Below, in pieces: positions 59,995-64,000 of a stretch of 64,000 bases of DNA. The stretch covers positions 20,890,994-20,954,993 of the forward strand of contig NC_082693.1 in the NCBI RefSeq assembly GCF_949987515.2. The letters are read 5' to 3'. Numbering within the stretch: the stretch's first letter is position 1; every line of letters begins with the position of its first letter. This DNA is from Delphinus delphis (Eukaryota; Chordata; Mammalia; Artiodactyla; Delphinidae). The translations under genes and the position numbers were made by a program. The notes under the pieces are model-generated. The model searched no databases and was not told where the DNA came from. It saw only the letters and a program-made list of their open reading frames with translations.

Positions 59995-60530
59995 CTGAAG
60001 AGATTTTAACTGTTCCATTCCTGTATGCTGTTATCTATGTTCAAGTTTCCTTTGTTTTCTAACAGATTGACTTTTAAAGTGTGGCTTTGCAACCCTCAGA
60101 AACTAAGGAACATTATTGTTATTATTACTATAATAACATTTTTATGGAAGACGGTAGCAGCTGTCGAGTCCACAATTAAAATGAATGCCACTGCAGTGTG
60201 TAACATGGATGACAGATGATAGGCAAGCGTATTAGACAGTGTGCAAATACAGTGCCTTAAACGGCACACCCCCACACTGTTAGCTTAAAGCAATGTCTGT
60301 AGGATAATCTCTGCCGGCTAGTTTCTGCCATTTGATTCGAGTTACAGAAGGAATCTGACAAAGTTGTCCACAGTCTGTCAGCTATTTTCAGCAAGAAGAA
60401 AGCGCATGCTTGGACTGGGAACAATGGCGGCAGAACAATGCAAACACATCTGCTTTGTTAAAGGGTCCATAGCCTTTCCAAGAGCGACTCTGTTATGCTG
60501 TGGTCAGTGCCTTGCCTCTGTGCTCTAATA
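59995..60530. other. Unassigned stretch, possibly conserved noncoding
   Basis: No repeat recognised. Several HMG-box (SOX) motifs cluster at 60421-60459. No ORF of note. Confidence 0.35.
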
Positions 60531-60565
60531 CAGCGGTCCCCAACCTTTTTGGCACCAGGGACCAG
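60531..60565 (+). repeat. hAT terminal inverted repeat, left
   Basis: CAGCGGTCCCCAACC pairs, with mismatches, with the right end. The first 15 positions agree at 13 (C/T at position 4, C/T at 10). Confidence 0.88.
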
Positions 60566-60779
60566 TTTCGTGGAAGACAATTTTTCCACGGACGGCGAGG
60601 GGTGGGGTGGGGGGATGGTGTCAGGATGATTCAAGCACATTACATTTATTGTGCACTTTATTTCTATTCTTATTACACTGTAATATATAGTGAAATAATT
60701 ATACAACTCATATCATGCAGAATCAGTGGGAGCCCTGAGCTTGTTTTCTTGCAACTAGATGGTCCCATCTGGGGGGGAT

Positions 60780-62547
60780 GAGAGACAGTGACACCCAAGT
60801 GTGTTACTTACGTTCAGTCTACTCTGTGATGTTGCTTTGGTCACCGTCACTGCAGAAAACCCTGCTTCACAAAGACAGGATGTTGGAAATGGAAGCAGGT
60901 TCCTCATGCATTTGTGGCAATCTCAGGATATTCCGCCTTGACTTTAATCCAGAACGTATGGAGATTTGAAGTTGTCTCACACATAGCTTTAAGGCCACCG
61001 TCATTTGCGATCTCAAGCAGTTGATCCTCTTCTAGCACGGACAAAATCAATTATTCACAAATGGGTCGTGGATCCATTCCTTCCCAATTCAGGGGTCTTC
61101 TGTGGTTAAGAAGTAACGCTCAAACTCTTTTGAAAGCTGAGATAGGTGATCGTGCACCAGCTGGGAGAAAGAAGCCCCTGGCTCAGTCTCCTTCAAAATC
61201 TCTGCTAATGTTTGAAACATGTCAAAAATCCCAACGTTCACTTGTCACCCCCATAATTCCAGTTTGGCTTTGAAGGCAGCCACTTTATCTGCCGACTGGA
61301 ACACAGTTGTCGTTCTCCCCTGAAGTGACATTGCGTTCGTTGAGCAGGTTGAATATGTCACACAAGTAAGCAAGTTTTGCGACCCATTCTGTGTCACTGA
61401 AATGTGCTGCCAGTGGTGATGGTTTTTCTAAAAGTAATCTCTGGAGCGGCTCTCGTAACTCAAACTGTGGCCAGTGATCTATCTTTAGAAACCATCTCAC
61501 TTCTGTGTATCAGACAAGACAAGACGTGTGTGCTCTGCGTCCATCTCCTCACAGAGCTGCGTGAACAGACGTGGGTTAAGGGCACGTACTTCAGTGTGGT
61601 TGATAATTTTAATCACATCCTGCAAAACACTGTTAAGTTCAGGTGACATTTTTCAGGTAGCCAGCATTTCTCTATGGATGACACAGTGCATAGACTCACG
61701 TTCAGAAGCGACCTCTTTGACCTGAGTAGTGAAACCAGAAAGCCGTCCAGTCACGGCAGCACCTCCGTCTGTGCATATACTGACACAAAGTGACCAATTC
61801 AGTTTTCCTGTTACGTAATCATTCAACGACTGTGGTGTTGGTTGGCAACAAAAGGGCACATAACATATCCTCATGCACATCCTCCTGAAAAATATATCAC
61901 ACAAAAACAAGCATCGTTGCCTTGTCAACATCAGTAGACTCGTCAACCTGGATTGAGAACCACAGTGACTCATTAATCCACTCTAACAATTGTGCCTCAG
62001 TATCCTCTATTTCATCAATTCGTCTAGTTATGGTGCTAGCCGAAAGAGGAACACGTGCCACCTTTTGAACTGCAGCCTCTCCTAAAAGTTCATGACAAAT
62101 GTCCTTAGCGGCAGGCAGGATCAACTCTTCACCAATACTAAGGGCTTCTCAGCTTTAGCAATGCGGTTAGCCACTAAGAATGATCCTCTCAGTGCAGACA
62201 CATTTGAGGAAGTTGTGGCCTTCAATAATTGCTTCTGTTCTTCGTGTTCATGTTTTTTTCTTTTGAGAAACTCCAAAGGCTTGTCTTTTAATGCAGGGTG
62301 CTTGGTCTCTATGTGGCGAAGCGTTTCATGGCTTCGTTGGATAGTGGGTCACCACATATTATACAAAATGGGCTTGGAGAATGTGAAACACCTGTTGCAA
62401 TGAACCCGTATTTAAGTAGGACTCTTGGTATTTTCTTTTAAATACAGCTTTCATTTTGTTGGCAGTCTTAGAGTCTTCTGCTGTCTCATCATTGGGTCTT
62501 TCCCCCTTTTCAAAGCAGCTCTCCAGCGACATTTGTGTTTTACTCAT
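60780..62547 (-). pseudogene. hAT (BED-type) transposase pseudogene
   Basis: The protein would bind the ends of its transposon and cut and paste it. Recognisable pieces, in order on the minus strand: an N-terminus beginning MSKTQMSLESCFEKGE (62547-62359); a damaged zinc-finger BED region (about 62350-62200); ELLGEAAVQKVARVPLSAST and the first catalytic aspartate in VDESTD (62124-61897); CTDGGAAVTGRLSGF with the second aspartate (61973-61653); ELREPLQRLLLEKPSPLAAH and WVAKLAYLCDIFNLLNE (61500-61285); and a C-terminal dimerisation part around CEAGFSAV (about 60860). It is related to the domesticated ZBED5/ZBED8-type proteins of mammals. Frameshifts separate nearly every piece and stops occur within them, so this copy is dead. 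Confidence 0.9.
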
Positions 62548-62685
62548 TTTGGCTAGGGTTAGCTTGCGGGCTTACCAAAACTGTGACTGAAACAAGTGCG
62601 CAGTGCTGGAAAGAGGTGCGGACAGAAGTGGTAAATAAAATAATGGGTGGGCCAGGCAAGGACTAAAATAAGTGGATTCTGACTG

Positions 62686-62755
62686 AAAGCCTGCCACCAG
62701 ATGCAGCCGTACAATTGAAGTACTTGCCACTATAAAGCCTGCCACCAGATGCAGC
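62686..62755. repeat. Subterminal 22-bp direct repeat in the hAT element
   Basis: AAAGCCTGCCACCAGATGCA plus GC occurs at 62686-62707 and again at 62734-62755, identical over 22 bases. I recall the same duplication in MER1A, so it predates this copy. Subterminal repeats in hAT elements are often transposase-binding sites; that role here is inferred. Confidence 0.85.
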
Positions 62756-63146
62756 TTAATTGTCACCTGCCGCTCACGGATAGGGTTCTGATATGAGTCT
62801 GCAAGCAGTTGATTTATTGTGGTCTCTGTGCAGTCAGACCTCTCTGCTAATGATAATCCGTATTTGCAGCCGCTCCCCAGCGCTAGCATCACTGCCTCAG
62901 CTCCACCTCAAGTCATCAGGCATTAGATTCTCTTAAGGAGCGTGCAACCTAGATCCCTCGCATGTGCAGTTCACAGTAGGGTTCTTCTCCCTTGAGAACC
63001 TAATGCCGCAGCTGATCTGACAGGAGGCGGAGCTCAGGCAGTAATGCGAGCGATGGGGAGCAGCTGTAAATACAGATGAAGCTTCGCTTGCTCGCCTGCT
63101 GCTCACCTCCTGCTGTGCAGCCCGGTTCCTAACAGGCCACAGACCA

Positions 63147-63181
63147 GTACCAGTCCATGGCCCAGGGGTTGAGGACCACTG
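63147..63181 (-). repeat. hAT terminal inverted repeat, right
   Basis: Plus strand ends GGTTGAGGACCACTG; its complement opens CAGTGGTCCTCAACC. Just inside lies the palindromic-like GACCAGTACCAGTCC, typical of MER1 ends. Confidence 0.88.
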
Positions 63182-63229
63182 CTCTAACATCTCCAAGTGC
63201 ATACTACATTCTATCAAAAGTGTCTTTCT

Positions 63230-63410
63230 TGTTTTTTATTTTTCTAAATTTTTATTGTGGAAGATTCCATACATACAGAAAATATGAAGGGATAATACAA
63301 CCACATCTGTATACCTGTCACCCAGATTCACTAATTAATATTTTGGCACATTTGCATTATCTATCTATGCTTATACCACACCAGACCGTTAGGAATCAAG
63401 TAAAGATTTC
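63230..63410. repeat. Old L1 3'UTR-like remnant
   Basis: TTTTTATTGTGGAAGATTCC, ATACATACAGAAAATATGAA, CCTGTCACCCAGATTCACTA and ATTAATATTTTGGCACATTT follow a frequent old L1 segment. Confidence 0.5.
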
Positions 63411-64000
63411 TGTATGGATCTATGAACAACGAATATAACCTCAGTAAAATTAACACACCTAAGGAAAAAACAGTGATTTGTCCATATCTAACATTCATTA
63501 TATATTTATATTTACCTGATTGTCTTAAAAATGTCCTTTCTAGCTGAGATTTTTGTTTCCGTTTTGATCAGTAGTCTGTTAAGTGAAACTAAATGGTAAT
63601 GATCCCATGTGGGCCATCTCGTTTAGACTTAACAAGGGCTGACACAAGATGGTTTCTCTCTATCTTAGTCTGGAGATGTGCCAATACAGGGCATTTAGGA
63701 TGGCTTTTCTATCCTCAACACATGGCTTCATCCCTGACTTGAAAGATGGCAGCTCCACCCTGTAATCATGGCACAGAGGAGACACAGAGGAGCACTGTCC
63801 AAGGGCATGATCCAGATGCTGTGTACACAATTTCTGTTCACATTCTATCATACAGAATGTAGACGCATGGTTCCGCCTAGATACAGAGACTGAGAAAAAC
63901 AGGCTTTATTCTTGGTGGCCATGAGTTTAGGTTTCCCTGGACCTATGGGTCTTGTGTCTAAAGGAACAACGGTTTAGGGGCAGTAATTAGCCATCTCTGC
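63411..64000. other. Unassigned stretch, possible old interspersed repeat
   Basis: The 63650-63950 part (for example GGATGGCTTTTCTATCCTCA and GACTTGAAAGATGGCAGCTC) has the feel of an old DNA-transposon-derived repeat, but I cannot name it. No gene recognised. Confidence 0.35.

Larger units (their letters stand above)
60531..63181 (-). mobile_element. Complete but decayed hAT DNA transposon (MER1/Charlie3-like)
   Basis: Both termini are preserved: CAGCGGTCCCCAACC at 60531 and, inverted at the other end, a sequence that reads CAGTGGTCCTCAACC on the minus strand (63181 inward). The flanking 8-mers CTCTAATA (60523-60530) and CTCTAACA (63182-63189) agree at seven of eight positions, the TSD length expected for hAT elements. 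The 2,651-bp interior carries a broken transposase on the minus strand. The end sequence matches my memory of the MER1A/MER1B non-autonomous elements, whose autonomous relative is Charlie3, so this looks like the long form. Confidence 0.93.

Overview
This is a mammalian nuclear window with no recognisable host protein-coding gene. The best lineage clue is the SINE population. Eighteen copies of a tRNA-derived SINE carry an A-box-like TGGCGCAGTGG and a B-box-like GGTTCGTGCC, and end in A-rich tails. From memory these match the CHR-type SINEs of whales and hippos, so a cetacean is the most likely source. No database search was possible, so all repeat family names are recognition calls. The intact ones were checked by eye for target-site duplications (TSDs).

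Layout. 1-7.7 kb: a possible retroviral internal fragment, a MER5-like element, and two long ancient L1 remnants riddled with CHR SINEs. 7.7-22.5 kb: old MIR and L2 copies, two or three old LTRs, an L1 3' end and more SINEs, with long stretches that show nothing. 22.6-24.1 kb: a 5'-truncated L1 on the minus strand. 26.6-32.5 kb: a near-full-length L1 on the plus strand, with both ORFs recognisable and both broken. 32.8-48.1 kb: three short minus-strand L1 insertions (one of them internally rearranged), a nested SINE-in-SINE, L2 copies, an ERVL-type LTR and a MaLR-type LTR. 48-57 kb: mostly unassigned DNA, with one long SINE, a MIR and an old L1. 57.2-58.7 kb: a truncated plus-strand L1 with a perfect 15-bp TSD. 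60.5-63.2 kb: an end-to-end hAT DNA transposon with terminal inverted repeats, a 7/8-matching 8-bp TSD and a decayed BED/hAT transposase on the minus strand.

Nothing here works together as an operon or pathway. The window is a layered record of insertions: MIR/L2/MER5/hAT and old L1 first, then LTRs, then L1s with at least three different 3' ends, then CHR SINEs. The items I would look at twice are the complete hAT fossil, an L1 mosaic framed by a single TSD, three copies of one target sequence around two SINEs, an L1 with a possible 3' transduction, and three weak non-repeat signals: a consensus-spliced exon-like segment near 55.5 kb, a TATA-plus-signal-peptide ORF near 50.6 kb, and a SOX-motif cluster near 60.43 kb. 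I see no clear new biological system.
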